A stretch of DNA of 49,689 nucleotides from Desulfobacteraceae bacterium (GTDB lineage Bacteria > Desulfobacterota > Desulfobacteria > Desulfobacterales > Desulfobacteraceae): contig JAAELK010000213.1 in the NCBI GenBank assembly GCA_024226935.1, forward strand, positions 1-49,689, given 5' to 3'. Below are positions 21,301 through 30,300 of the stretch, one piece after another. A model generated the notes under the pieces. That model was not told the DNA's origin. It saw only the letters and a list, made by a program, of their open reading frames with translations, and searched no databases. Numbering within the stretch: position 1 is the first letter of the stretch; every line of letters starts with the position of its first letter. The translations under genes and the position numbers were made by a program.

Positions 21301-22131
21301 TTATTGCAAAGATATGTTGCAATGGGGACCTGTAATTAAAAGATTATTGAGCACGGTGGACTGGATATGCTCCATTTTACTGCCCAAAAGAAGTTCTTTG
21401 ATAATTCCATGATCATAGGCACCCAAAACAATCAAAGAATCATGGGGAACCTCATAGAGCATGGTATCAAACTCCTGATTCCCATAAAAATGCCACTTAG
21501 AAACATATTGAGCTACCAAAGATTCCAGACTATTTTTCCGTATTAATTCCCTGTAATCTTCTTCTCCCTTTTTTTCAAGCAGGGTATAGATATTCAACGG
21601 CAAATCCGAGGCCATGCAAATTTTCAACCCAAGCCTTAGGGCGTTCAAAGAATTTTCAGAACCACCCAAAAAAACAGAAATACTTTTCCAAGGTTTAAAT
21701 ACAGGACCGGTAATTAATACAGGAAAAGAAGCGTGTTTAATGATCCTGCGAACCTTAGGCCCAATATGCCCCAACCTGATCTTTGAGGATAAATCACTGA
21801 TAGACCGGGGACAACATAAATAATCAAAATTTGTTGAGATATCAGGCAAGGTGGATGCAGTATAGTTTTTAGGTTCATAAAACATGGGTTTAAGCCCCAT
21901 ATCTTCAAATAATTCTTCTGCATGTCTTTTGGCCGTTTCAGGCGCATTCAAATAGGAATGATTCAGGTCCACCTGGACCGCATCATTGGAAAAATACAAT
22001 AAAAATTTATCACTTTTCGGAATATAAACAATCGGATAGGCACCGATGGTGTTACAAAAATACAAAGACTGAAGGAATGTTTCCCTGCCAAAGGGGGTAT
22101 TCCTGAAAATGTGAAGCAAGCTATAATTCAT
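21301..22131 (-). CDS. tandem universal stress protein
   Basis: A 276-residue protein with two Usp-fold (adenine nucleotide alpha hydrolase-like) units. The second (about 145-276) is clearer, with SISVFLGGSENSLNALRLGLKI and LIVLGAYDHGIIKELLLGSK, which matches the Usp nucleotide-binding tail (GxxG pattern). The first unit contains FPVLITGPVFKPW at its end. UspA-type proteins bind ATP or AMP and respond to stress or membrane energisation. It is the last gene of an operon with the ClC channel and the HTH-EIIA regulator, suggesting a role in ion homeostasis. AAAGGAG precedes the ATG. Confidence 0.85.
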   Translation of the reverse strand: MNYSLLHIFRNTPFGRETFLQSLYFCNTIGAYPIVYIPKSDKFLLYFSNDAVQVDLNHSYLNAPETAKRHAEELFEDMGLKPMFYEPKNYTASTLPDISTNFDYLCCPRSISDLSSKIRLGHIGPKVRRIIKHASFPVLITGPVFKPWKSISVFLGGSENSLNALRLGLKICMASDLPLNIYTLLEKKGEEDYRELIRKNSLESLVAQYVSKWHFYGNQEFDTMLYEVPHDSLIVLGAYDHGIIKELLLGSKMEHIQSTVLNNLLITGPHCNISLQ

Positions 22132-22158
22132 AATCTCTCCTTTATATCTAAAAAAAAC

Positions 22159-23886
22159 TTACTGGATATTGGTCTGCATAATCAATTCCCTGCGGTAAAG
22201 ATCCAATACCTTTGTTTTAGCAATCATGCCGATGAACCGGTCATTTTCAATGACCGGAATATTGTCCATATTATTTAAATCCATCAGATCAAGTACATCC
22301 TGGAGATCATCCCCCAGGGAAGCCGTTACCACTTCTGCATCCATGATCTGGTTAAGAAACACCATATCATACATACCCGGTTCCAGAGCATACCTACGAA
22401 TGGTGCTCAATTGGATGACCCCTTTATAGATTTGGGTTTTATCTTCAATCACCGGGAAAAAATTTTGTTTTGATAGTTTAATGATATTAATAAAATCCCG
22501 GAACACCATATTTTCAGACACTTGGATATAATCGGTTTCAATGAGTTCATTCAGACTCAGATCAGAAAGGATCCTGGCATCGGTCCCGGGCCTCATAAAT
22601 TGCCCCCTCTCAATGAGATCCTTTAGATAAAAGGAAGCTGGTTCTATATAGTGACTCATGGTGGATGCGATGGAAGAAACCAGAATCAATGGAAGAATGG
22701 TTTCATACCCTCCTGTGATCTCTACAATCAAAAAAATTCCGGTCAAAGGCGCCTGCATGACACCACTTATGAGACCTGCCATACCGAGAAGGGCATAGGC
22801 ACCTTCACTGGCACAACCGACGGTGGGAAACAAGACAAATAAAACTTTATGAAATAGCACACCTGTAAGACTACCGATAAGCAGACAGGGAGCAAAAATC
22901 CCGCCGGACCCTCCCCAACCAAGGGTCATGGCCGTGGCAAAAATCTTGGCAAAGATAACCACAAAGGTTAAAAATATGCCCATGGAAAAAGAGCCTGAAA
23001 TCATGGTTTGAATAAATCGGTATCCTTCTCCCAGCACCAAAGGCATGTAGATCCCGATGGCTCCAACTATACACCCACCAACAATGGCCTGGCCCCAGAA
23101 TGGAAGAAAAGATTTTTTTGCAAGCCCTCCGATTTTTCTCAAACTTTTCGTAAAGCAAACCGAAATCAAAGCGGTCAAAACGGCCAGACCAAGACTGGGT
23201 AAAAGATCGACAGCCATCATATTAAAAGGCTGATGATTAAAAATCACCTGTCCCGGAATAATAGCCTGGCAGACCTGGGCCCCCGCCACGGCTGCAATGG
23301 CAATGGGAATAATATTGACAAATTTCCACTCACCCAGAATCACTTCTATGGAAAAGACCAAGCCTGCAATGGGCGCATTAAAAATAGCAGCAATGGCTCC
23401 CGCCGTTCCGCAACCCACCAGAGTAATCCGCTGGCGGTCATTTAATACAAGAAATTTAGCGATATTGGACCCAATGGCAGACCCACTCATGACCACAGGA
23501 GCCTCCGGTCCTGCCGATCCGCCGCTGGCAATGGTAAGAAAGCTGGATAGCAACCTGGAGTAGCTGGAGCGAAGACGGAGTAATCCGCCATATCGAGACA
23601 CCGCATAAATAACCTCAGGTACCCCGTGCCCGGCCCCTTCCCTGGAAACTTTTTCAAGATAGAGGGAAGAAAGAAGAGCTCCCAGGGCCGGCAATACTAA
23701 TGCCCACCAATAATGCCTAAAGGGATGAAGCCATTCAATCATAAACTCAAGGGACAGCCGCAGAACCACGGCAGCAAGGCCACTACAAATACCGGCAACG
23801 GAGCCGGCAATAATCAAGAGCAGTCGATCATCCAACCGGAAAAGTTTGTAATAAATCGCTTTATAAATATTTTTAATGGTTTGCAT
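22159..23886 (-). CDS. ClC-family chloride channel/antiporter with CBS pair
   Basis: Integral membrane anion channel or Cl-/H+ antiporter of 575 residues. The membrane domain (about 15-430) has the family motifs GHGVPEVIYA, GGSAGPEAP (the anion-gate region) and GGSGGIFAP (the GxFAP filter segment). A CBS domain pair follows (about 450-570), with FFPVIEDKTQIYKGVI and NIPVIENDRFIGMI, which in ClC proteins binds adenine nucleotides and gates transport. The selectivity Ser of GSGIP is replaced by a GHGVP variant, so the ion could differ (for example fluoride, nitrate or other halides). It is 27 bases before the Usp gene and 27 bases after the HTH-EIIA gene. Confidence 0.92.
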   Translation of the reverse strand: MQTIKNIYKAIYYKLFRLDDRLLLIIAGSVAGICSGLAAVVLRLSLEFMIEWLHPFRHYWWALVLPALGALLSSLYLEKVSREGAGHGVPEVIYAVSRYGGLLRLRSSYSRLLSSFLTIASGGSAGPEAPVVMSGSAIGSNIAKFLVLNDRQRITLVGCGTAGAIAAIFNAPIAGLVFSIEVILGEWKFVNIIPIAIAAVAGAQVCQAIIPGQVIFNHQPFNMMAVDLLPSLGLAVLTALISVCFTKSLRKIGGLAKKSFLPFWGQAIVGGCIVGAIGIYMPLVLGEGYRFIQTMISGSFSMGIFLTFVVIFAKIFATAMTLGWGGSGGIFAPCLLIGSLTGVLFHKVLFVLFPTVGCASEGAYALLGMAGLISGVMQAPLTGIFLIVEITGGYETILPLILVSSIASTMSHYIEPASFYLKDLIERGQFMRPGTDARILSDLSLNELIETDYIQVSENMVFRDFINIIKLSKQNFFPVIEDKTQIYKGVIQLSTIRRYALEPGMYDMVFLNQIMDAEVVTASLGDDLQDVLDLMDLNNMDNIPVIENDRFIGMIAKTKVLDLYRRELIMQTNIQ

Positions 23887-23913
23887 TCTATATTACCAAT
23901 TTTTGATCCCGTT

Positions 23914-24636
23914 TTAGAGGGTATTCGAGGTTTGTAAAACTTCAATCTTCTCAATCAAGACCTCTGGATCGGGGCGAGATTTAAGAAATTGTATAAAAGA
24001 TTTATCCCGCAAACAAAAAGACAAGGAAGACAACAAGTGCAGATGCAGTTTAAGATCAGGACATAAAATAAAAAACAGGATAAACACGGATTGATTATCC
24101 AAGGCATGATAGTCCACAGGATTTTCAAGAAAACAAATAGCAACCAAAGGCTCATTCAAATATGCCGGCTGGGTTCGGGGGTGAGGAATGGCTATACCAT
24201 TACCAATCCCTGTGGAAAGAGCTTGTTCTCTTTCCATGAGCCGGACTAAAAGATCTGGTTTAAACTCCTGGGGGATGGATTGAATAGTTTCAATGGAGCA
24301 GTTCAATGCGTCTTTCACATCATCCCCTTGTATATTAAAATAGACTCCCCCATTTTGAATGGCTTTCGTCAAAGAAATCAAGGGCCCGATTTTTTTCTCG
24401 AGTGGACTTTGTTTTTCAAAATTCAGGGAAATATTTTTTTTAGCCGCCCATCTTTTTAAATCCGTGGCACAAAAACTATAGGTCGCTCCCCTTCGGGAAA
24501 CCGGCAGTTTACCCTGACGGATCCACCGATCTATGGTATTTTGTTCCACCCCCAAATACTTTGACAATTCAAATTTTGAAAGCTCCATCTCTTTTTTTAA
24601 TTTCCTTAATAGTAAACGATTTAAAGATAAGACCAT
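23914..24636 (-). CDS. HTH (excisionase type) fused to PTS EIIA-like domain
   Basis: A 240-residue regulator. Residues 15-65 form a MerR/excisionase-type helix-turn-helix (SKYLGVEQNTIDRWIRQGKL followed by PVSRRG). Residues about 90-235 form a PTS fructose/nitrogen-type EIIA domain with the phosphorylatable histidine in IAIPHPRT. EIIA-Ntr proteins control potassium transport and sigma-54 genes through phosphorylation by PtsP/NPr. The operon with a ClC channel and Usp fits an ion-homeostasis switch. No PTS permease is nearby. First gene of its operon. The inverted repeat at 24686-24706 lies just upstream. Confidence 0.88.
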   Translation of the reverse strand: MVLSLNRLLLRKLKKEMELSKFELSKYLGVEQNTIDRWIRQGKLPVSRRGATYSFCATDLKRWAAKKNISLNFEKQSPLEKKIGPLISLTKAIQNGGVYFNIQGDDVKDALNCSIETIQSIPQEFKPDLLVRLMEREQALSTGIGNGIAIPHPRTQPAYLNEPLVAICFLENPVDYHALDNQSVFILFFILCPDLKLHLHLLSSLSFCLRDKSFIQFLKSRPDPEVLIEKIEVLQTSNTL

Positions 24637-24685
24637 AATTGGTAAATTCTTTTTTCAAACATACACACGGTTCAATTGGATGCCC

Positions 24686-24706
24686 CTTCCGGAGGAAGTC
24701 CGGAAA
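24686..24706. promoter_or_regulatory. inverted repeat upstream of HTH-EIIA gene
   Basis: TTCCGG (24687-24692) and CCGGAA (24700-24705) form a perfect 6-bp dyad with a 7-base centre, 50 bases upstream of the HTH-EIIA start. It is GC-rich in an AT-rich gap, and its dyad suits a dimeric HTH protein, possibly autoregulation. Function is inferred only. Confidence 0.4.
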
Positions 24707-24866
24707 GATCAGGTCTGATTAATCAAGTATAGCCCAGTTCTTTGTAAGATCATATCATCAGGTGTACATCGGATCAAATTCCATAAACCATTTAACTCAT
24801 AAATATTCATGCTTTATATAGAACAAACTGGTTTGAAAGACAACAAATAAGTTACATCTGTGAAGA

Positions 24867-24906
24867 CAAAAAAACAGATTCCTCATTTTTTGAAGGATGA
24901 ATCTGT
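24867..24906 (-). terminator. intrinsic terminator reading leftward
   Basis: The minus strand has ACAGATTC (rightmost) and GAATCTGT arms with further inner pairing, followed immediately by TTTTTTT. This is a textbook rho-independent terminator, but no annotated minus-strand gene ends here. The region between it and the SulP start (24907-25095) has no convincing protein gene on the minus strand beyond a possible 15-codon ORF starting about 24942, so it may end a small RNA or an antisense transcript of the SulP leader. Confidence 0.6.
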
Positions 24907-24950
24907 CATACCGATTTGCAATGTTTTCATCCCCTGCGATCCAGTTCTCG

Positions 24951-24977
24951 TTGACAAATCAAAAAGGCTCATATAAT
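24951..24977 (+). promoter_or_regulatory. sigma-70 promoter for the SulP gene
   Basis: TTGACA (24951-24956) and TATAAT (24972-24977) are both perfect consensus boxes with a short 15-base spacer, about 120 bases upstream of the SulP ATG. The leader between contains ACTTTTAC and GTAAAAG arms that could pair. A ribosome site (AGGGAG) lies just before the start. Confidence 0.65.
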
Positions 24978-25095
24978 TACTTTTACCTGTATCACTAAGT
25001 TCAATGAATTTTAAAGTAAAAGGGACAAGGCCGCGATGCTGTTGTTCTAAAATATAAGGATGTATTAAAGATTAATTTTAATCAGGGAGAACACA

Positions 25096-27264
25096 ATGAT
25101 CAATAAACTATTTCCTTTTTTGGTATGGCTTAAGGGCTATAACAAAGAAAAAATGAGTGCCGATGTTATTGCCGGGATCACAGTGGCCATGGTTCTGATT
25201 CCTCAATCCATGGCATATGCCCAGCTCGCAGGACTTCCTGCGTACTACGGCCTGTATGCAGCATTTTTGCCCCCGATGGTGGCATCCTTATTCGGATCAA
25301 GTCGCCAGCTGGCAACAGGACCTGTTGCCATAGTTTCGCTGATGTCGGCAGCTTCTCTGGAACCACTTGCCACGGCCGGAGGCTCCCAGTTTATTGCTTA
25401 TTCCATTATTCTTGCGTTAACGGTAGGGTGCTTCCAGCTTTTCCTGGGTGTTTTCAAACTAGGGCTGGTAGTTAACCTGCTTTCCCATCCCGTTGTCAAC
25501 GGATTTACCAATGCGGCTGCCATCGTTATAGCATCCTCCCAGTTTTCAAAACTTTTCGGCGTTTATGTTGACAAGGCCCCCCACCATTACCAAACCATCA
25601 TTAATGTCTGCAAGGCAGCCATACACCACACCCATTTACCCACCCTGGGCATAGGAATTCTGGCAATTGTCATCATGGCTACCTTAAAAAAGGTAAACCC
25701 TAAAATACCCAATGTGCTGGTGGCGGTGGCCGTAACCGTCCTGATTTCCAAATTCACAGGCTTTAACAACGACCAATTCATTCCCCTTGAAAATATCAAG
25801 GATACCCAGATTGTCAAAACAATTCACGCATTCAATACCGATGTCAATACAATAAAAAAGCTATCAACTCTCAGGGCAACTCTTAACAACAAATTAAACG
25901 AAATTACGGCCGACGCCAAAGAACACAATATCCATATTGCCTCTGAAAAACAGCTAAAAATTGAGCATGACCTTGCCCTTATAAACGCCAGAATAGACAA
26001 GACAAAGGGTGCTGCCCATATCAAGCGAGAAAACCTGAGAATGATCCATTTTTTCACTGGAAAAACCGCCAAGGGCACACCAGTATTTTATACAGAGACC
26101 ACACTCCCCAAAACTTTTAAAGGCGATGAATCCATTTGGCGAATCAAGGTCACAAATAAGCCTTTAAACCTGGAAAACCTCAAGATGATTGGTGCCGGGG
26201 CTGTCGTAGGTGAAATCCCCAAGGGTTTTAAAATAGGTATCCCAAAAGCACCTGAAAACACCTCCTATTTTGCGGCCTTTATCCAATTACTTCCCTTTGC
26301 GGTTATTATTTCCCTCCTAGGATTCATGGAAGCCATTGCAATTGCCAAATCCATGGCTGCCAAAACAGGACAAAAGCTGGACCCAAACCAGGAACTGATC
26401 GGCCAGGGACTTGCCAACATAGTCGGTTCCTTCGGCCACAGCTATACAGTATCAGGATCTTTTTCCCGATCAGCTGTTAATCTCCAGGCAAATGGCGTCA
26501 CGGGGATATCATCGGTTGTCACCAGCATCATGGTTGCCATCACCCTCTTGTTTTTAACTCCTCTTTTGTACTATCTGCCACAATCTGTTCTGGCAGCGGT
26601 TATCATGATGGCCGTCATCGGACTCATTAACACCTCCGGGTTTGTCCATGCCTGGAAGGCAAAACGCTCCGAAGGCATCATCTCCATCATCACCTTTTTT
26701 ACCACCCTCTATTTTGCCCCCCATCTTGAGGACGGCATAATGGTGGGAGTTGGACTCACCTTCGCCCTTTTCATCTACAAACACCTGCGTCCACGAGTGG
26801 CACTACTTTCAAAAGGCGAAGATGATACCTTAAGAGATGCAATTGGTGCCGGACTTAAAGAATGCGACCATATTGCAGTAGTCCGGTTTGATGGATCACT
26901 TATCTTTGCCAATGCCACCTATCTTGAAGACAAGGTTCTACAATATATTGCCGAAAAACCCGATCTTCGACATGTGGTAATTGCATCCAAGGGAATCAAC
27001 GATATCGATGCGTCCGGTGAAGATGCCATTTCTATTCTGATCGATACCGTGAGGGGAAGCGGCAGGAAAATTGCGTTCTGCGGGTTAAAAGAAGAGGTCC
27101 TTGCTGTAATGGAAAGAACCCACCTCATCGACAAGCTGGGAAGAGAAAATATTTATATCAATACACGGGCTGCACTTGAGTCCATATATCAACAGATCCA
27201 TTCCAAAGGCGGGTGTGGTCATTGTCCGTTGAAAAATTATATGCCAGCTCAAATCAGAAGTTAA
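25096..27264 (+). CDS. SulP-family anion permease with STAS domain and large insertion
   Basis: Inorganic anion transporter (sulfate, bicarbonate or similar) of 722 residues, well above the usual 550-600. The start DVIAGITVAMVLIPQSMAYA and GLYAAFLPPMVASLFGSSRQ are diagnostic. An extra hydrophilic stretch of about 140 residues (about 222-365) rich in Lys, Asn and Ile interrupts the membrane domain just before the conserved VGEIPKGF segment (371). A STAS domain (about 575-700) follows. The C-terminus carries a CGHC motif (Cys707, Cys710) in a Gly-rich tail. Transcribed alone, with its own promoter and terminator. In a sulfate reducer sulfate is a likely substrate, but bicarbonate cannot be excluded. 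Confidence 0.93.
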   Translation: MINKLFPFLVWLKGYNKEKMSADVIAGITVAMVLIPQSMAYAQLAGLPAYYGLYAAFLPPMVASLFGSSRQLATGPVAIVSLMSAASLEPLATAGGSQFIAYSIILALTVGCFQLFLGVFKLGLVVNLLSHPVVNGFTNAAAIVIASSQFSKLFGVYVDKAPHHYQTIINVCKAAIHHTHLPTLGIGILAIVIMATLKKVNPKIPNVLVAVAVTVLISKFTGFNNDQFIPLENIKDTQIVKTIHAFNTDVNTIKKLSTLRATLNNKLNEITADAKEHNIHIASEKQLKIEHDLALINARIDKTKGAAHIKRENLRMIHFFTGKTAKGTPVFYTETTLPKTFKGDESIWRIKVTNKPLNLENLKMIGAGAVVGEIPKGFKIGIPKAPENTSYFAAFIQLLPFAVIISLLGFMEAIAIAKSMAAKTGQKLDPNQELIGQGLANIVGSFGHSYTVSGSFSRSAVNLQANGVTGISSVVTSIMVAITLLFLTPLLYYLPQSVLAAVIMMAVIGLINTSGFVHAWKAKRSEGIISIITFFTTLYFAPHLEDGIMVGVGLTFALFIYKHLRPRVALLSKGEDDTLRDAIGAGLKECDHIAVVRFDGSLIFANATYLEDKVLQYIAEKPDLRHVVIASKGINDIDASGEDAISILIDTVRGSGRKIAFCGLKEEVLAVMERTHLIDKLGRENIYINTRAALESIYQQIHSKGGCGHCPLKNYMPAQIRS

Positions 27265-27283
27265 CAGCAAATCCAATGATAGG

Positions 27284-27320
27284 AGTCTTTCCGAAATGAC
27301 AATCTCTCGGAAAGACTTTT
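27284..27320 (+). terminator. intrinsic terminator after SulP gene
   Basis: AGTCTTTCCGA and TCGGAAAGACT form a perfect 11-bp stem around a 12-base loop, followed by TTTT. It lies 20 bases after the SulP stop and between two convergent genes, so it may also help stop the opposing operon. Confidence 0.85.
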
Positions 27321-27375
27321 ATCTATCTTGGATTGGTCCTTATTTTACCTATACGATATCAGCTGAAAAGATAAA

Positions 27376-28953
27376 TCAGGAAGAAAAGATAGAATTTTCT
27401 GGAAAATTGATGATGGGAAAACTAAGGGTAAAACAAGCCCCCCGGCCCTCCCGGCTTTCAACGGTAATATTCCCTCCGTGCTTGGCAATAATCCCCTGGG
27501 ATACACTTAATCCCAGGCCGGTACCCTTGCCCTTGGATTTTGTGGTAAAAAACGGATCAAAAACAAAGGGCAGCAGATCCTTTGGAATTCCTTCTCCATG
27601 ATCAGCCACACTTACCTTGACCGAATTTGCTTTGTCCCCGAGGCTTCCTGTCACCTGTATTTTATCGCCTTTTATTGAGGCATCCATGGCATTTAAAAGC
27701 AGATTAATAAAAACCTGCTGAAGTTTCTGGGCATCCCCGTGTATCTTTGGAATTTTTTTTGCACACCGAAGATCAACCTGAACACCTGAAAGTCGGATCT
27801 GACTTTCCAGAAGGCGCAAAGTGTCTTTCAGCAGGATCGATAGATCAACAGATTCCATGGTGGAGGCACTCTCCCTTGCAAAATCCAGAAGATTGCGGAT
27901 AATTTTTTTTGATCGATCTGTTTCTGCTGCAATATCCCCGAGCATCTCAATTTTTTCCTCCTTGGACAGGTCATTATAATCTTCTAAAAGCATATGAACA
28001 GTCAACATGATATTATTCAAAGGGTTATTGATTTCATGGGCCACACCTGCGGTTAGCGTTCCAACCGCTTTTATTTTGTGATCTTGGATCATAACAGCAT
28101 CACGCAGATCAAGTTTTTTCAGCATATCATTAATTGATGTTAAAAGACCGGTAAATTCGTCACGAACTTTTTGCCGAAGGATAATAGGCCGAAAATCCCC
28201 GGAAGAAACCCGCTTGGCATGGATTGTAATTTGTTTGAAGGTTGAATAAAGCCTGATCACAAGCAGATAGGAATTGATGGCGAGAAAAACCAGCAAGATC
28301 AAAAAAGAGTAAACATAGATATATTGGAACCTGAACAAGGTTTTCTCAAGATTTGCTTTTTCAAAGGCAGCCATGAGCTGGGCAGAAGTCAGGATATCTC
28401 TACCAAAGCCCCGCAATTTTAATTCATCTTCTTTTGAAAAAGATTTGATACTTAATCGATTCTTTCCTTTTGTTTCAAGCAGATATAATTGTTCAAGAAG
28501 AGTTTTATAGGCCAAGATTTTATCAGGAATTTTCTGTAGTGCCTGTTTCCCTCCCAAGAGCTTTGAAAACTCTTCCGACTCTTTTATGAAAATAGATTCC
28601 GCCATATGAATGTTTTCCAGGGCATCGTCAAGATTGGTACCATATAAAAAATAATTTTTTTCATACCGCCTTGCCTGTTGAATTTCCAGGGAAAAATCAT
28701 TCACAAACCCCAAAAACTTCATCTGTTTTTGTACCCGATTATTATTTAATATCAATATCAATATCATGACCAAGGCAAAGAAAAAAACCAATATAGTACC
28801 CAGATAGATCTGATCTCTTATACTGAAATGCCTGAAGAAAAAAAAAGTTTTCCCATCCTTGCTTAAGTGCGACCCATGATCAAATTGACCTGCTTGCCTC
28901 GATCCATTATCATCTTTTTTAATTTTCGAGATTGGTGGGTGGGGTCCAGGCAT
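27376..28953 (-). CDS. membrane sensor histidine kinase with helical periplasmic domain
   Basis: A 525-residue sensor kinase. An unusual Gly/Pro/Lys-rich cytoplasmic tail of about 45 residues precedes the first membrane helix (about 50-70). Next come an all-helical periplasmic region (about 71-200, like CHASE3/HBM four-helix bundles) and a second helix (about 205-230). A HAMP-like linker, the phosphorylated His306 in [12 protein letters not shown] and an intact HATPase domain follow (N-box NLLLNAMDAS, then VADHGEGIPKDLLPFVFDPF and GKGTGLGLS). It is last in the minus-strand transporter operon, four bases after the receiver gene. It probably phosphorylates that receiver and/or the NtrC-type regulator at 33425-34774. 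Confidence 0.93.
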   Translation of the reverse strand: MPGPHPPISKIKKDDNGSRQAGQFDHGSHLSKDGKTFFFFRHFSIRDQIYLGTILVFFFALVMILILILNNNRVQKQMKFLGFVNDFSLEIQQARRYEKNYFLYGTNLDDALENIHMAESIFIKESEEFSKLLGGKQALQKIPDKILAYKTLLEQLYLLETKGKNRLSIKSFSKEDELKLRGFGRDILTSAQLMAAFEKANLEKTLFRFQYIYVYSFLILLVFLAINSYLLVIRLYSTFKQITIHAKRVSSGDFRPIILRQKVRDEFTGLLTSINDMLKKLDLRDAVMIQDHKIKAVGTLTAGVAHEINNPLNNIMLTVHMLLEDYNDLSKEEKIEMLGDIAAETDRSKKIIRNLLDFARESASTMESVDLSILLKDTLRLLESQIRLSGVQVDLRCAKKIPKIHGDAQKLQQVFINLLLNAMDASIKGDKIQVTGSLGDKANSVKVSVADHGEGIPKDLLPFVFDPFFTTKSKGKGTGLGLSVSQGIIAKHGGNITVESREGRGACFTLSFPIINFPENSIFSS

Positions 28954-28956
28954 TTT

Positions 28957-29367
28957 TTATCCTCCGACCTTTTTATCATCAAATTGTATTGGAGCTCCCA
29001 AAGCTTTGGCCGCCCTTGCAATAACCGCTTTAAGATCATCGGGCTTGAAAGGTTTTGCAATAAAATCAAAAGCGCCCTTTTCCATGGCTTCCCTGGCAAG
29101 AGAGATCATTGCGTGACCTGTAATCATAATAATTTTGGTTCTGGGTGATTTTTTTCGAACCAAATCCAATACCTGCATCCCGTCCACCCCATCCATATAA
29201 ATATCTGTCACAACTATATCAAACTCTTTTTCCTGCATTCGTTTTATGGCAAGGGCAGAATCTTGAAACACCTCCACGGCACAACCAATTTTTCCAAGGG
29301 CAGGTTTCAGACGTTTTCCAACTATGACTTCATCATCCAATAAAAGAATTTCCAACGGTTTGGACAT
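28957..29367 (-). CDS. single-domain response regulator receiver
   Basis: A CheY-like receiver of 136 residues without an output domain. DDE near the N-terminus, the phosphoacceptor Asp in IVVTDIYMDGVDG, the Thr of MITGHA and the Lys of FIAKPFKPDD are all present. The ATG at 29367 is chosen because AAGGAG lies upstream. An earlier in-frame start would add 11 lysine-rich residues. Placed between a CK-like gene and the histidine kinase, it may relay phosphate between them or act by protein contact. Confidence 0.92.
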   Translation of the reverse strand: MSKPLEILLLDDEVIVGKRLKPALGKIGCAVEVFQDSALAIKRMQEKEFDIVVTDIYMDGVDGMQVLDLVRKKSPRTKIIMITGHAMISLAREAMEKGAFDFIAKPFKPDDLKAVIARAAKALGAPIQFDDKKVGG

Positions 29368-29444
29368 TATAATCTCCTTTTTCTTCTTTGCTTTCAGCAC
29401 CAGCTCTTTTCCAGTTTATCAACACATAAAACCCAAGGGGCAAA

Positions 29445-30266
29445 TCAACGAAAAATTGTGGCTGCCTCGGTTATTATATCCTTATTCCAACGAACCTCCA
29501 GATATCTGATTCCTTCGATACGGCCGGCAATTTCTTTAATGGTCTCAATTTTTTTTGATTTTTCCCGTTTCATTGAACTTGTTGTCACGACAACCGTACC
29601 GTCCTGTACATGAACATGGATATCCGTCAAGGATTTCAAGAGGGTATTTTTCACTCTGGCCCCAAGGAGCTGGTCCGCCATTTTTTTTTTCGAATAGGTC
29701 ATGGCCGTAAATCTTGAATACCCCATTGTCATTGACAGGGTATCCACCACCTCATCAACCTGGATCTGATCCAAATTGATCACCATATCATACAATCCCG
29801 GGTCTGCCTCTTTTCTGTTGAAAGCCGCCATGGACCACTTTTCTCTATTTCGTTCCTGCTGGGCAATATGTTTTTCCATTTTATCCGGGGCCATTGAAAA
29901 CTGACCAGATTGAGAAACTGAACCATACCCGCCAATCAACCGGACCTTCAGAACATGGGATATAACCATCACATAGAGATGTGCTGCCAACCCCCAACAG
30001 ACACAACGATCTTCCAAAAGCTGTTCCAAAACTTCAAGCTCAACACAGGAAAGGTAATAGTGCCAGGTTTTTGCCGGCATTAGCTTCAAGATAGAGGGAG
30101 TTATATTCATCGCTTCGCTTATCTTTTTTATTTCAAGCCTATGCCTGGCAGCAATTTTATTGAAAAACTGTTCGTTAAGTGTTGCAAATGAGAGCTTCTG
30201 GGCTATTTTTTTTCCAATTTCTTTTTCCAACTCCTTATTTTCCGATGATAAAATAAGTATAGACAT
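29445..30266 (-). CDS. cytidylate kinase-like protein, degenerate P-loop, paralogue 2
   Basis: A 273-residue member of the cytidylate kinase-like family (Cytidylate_kin2 type). The first strand MSILILSS is followed by ENKELEKEIGKKIAQKL where the phosphate-binding loop should be, so the Walker A motif is lost. Later family features persist: WGLAAHLYVMV, a VLKVRL strand, the REKW and RKEADPGLYDMVINL segments. The last 60 residues (DIHVHVQDGTVVVTT onwards, to IEGIRYLEVRW) resemble a BON-like domain. AAAAGGAAA precedes the ATG. Part of the transporter operon after paralogue 1. It probably does not phosphorylate CMP. A sensor or adaptor role is inferred. Confidence 0.8.
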   Translation of the reverse strand: MSILILSSENKELEKEIGKKIAQKLSFATLNEQFFNKIAARHRLEIKKISEAMNITPSILKLMPAKTWHYYLSCVELEVLEQLLEDRCVCWGLAAHLYVMVISHVLKVRLIGGYGSVSQSGQFSMAPDKMEKHIAQQERNREKWSMAAFNRKEADPGLYDMVINLDQIQVDEVVDTLSMTMGYSRFTAMTYSKKKMADQLLGARVKNTLLKSLTDIHVHVQDGTVVVTTSSMKREKSKKIETIKEIAGRIEGIRYLEVRWNKDIITEAATIFR

Positions 30267-30300
30267 AATATTTTCCTTTTATTTAAAGCATATAGCCCAA

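Noticed and set aside
24874-24985. Plus-strand frame through the hairpin reading like a protein fragment (IPICNVFIPCDPVLV)
   Set aside because: Short, starts inside a terminator hairpin and stops at the SulP promoter. Most likely chance.
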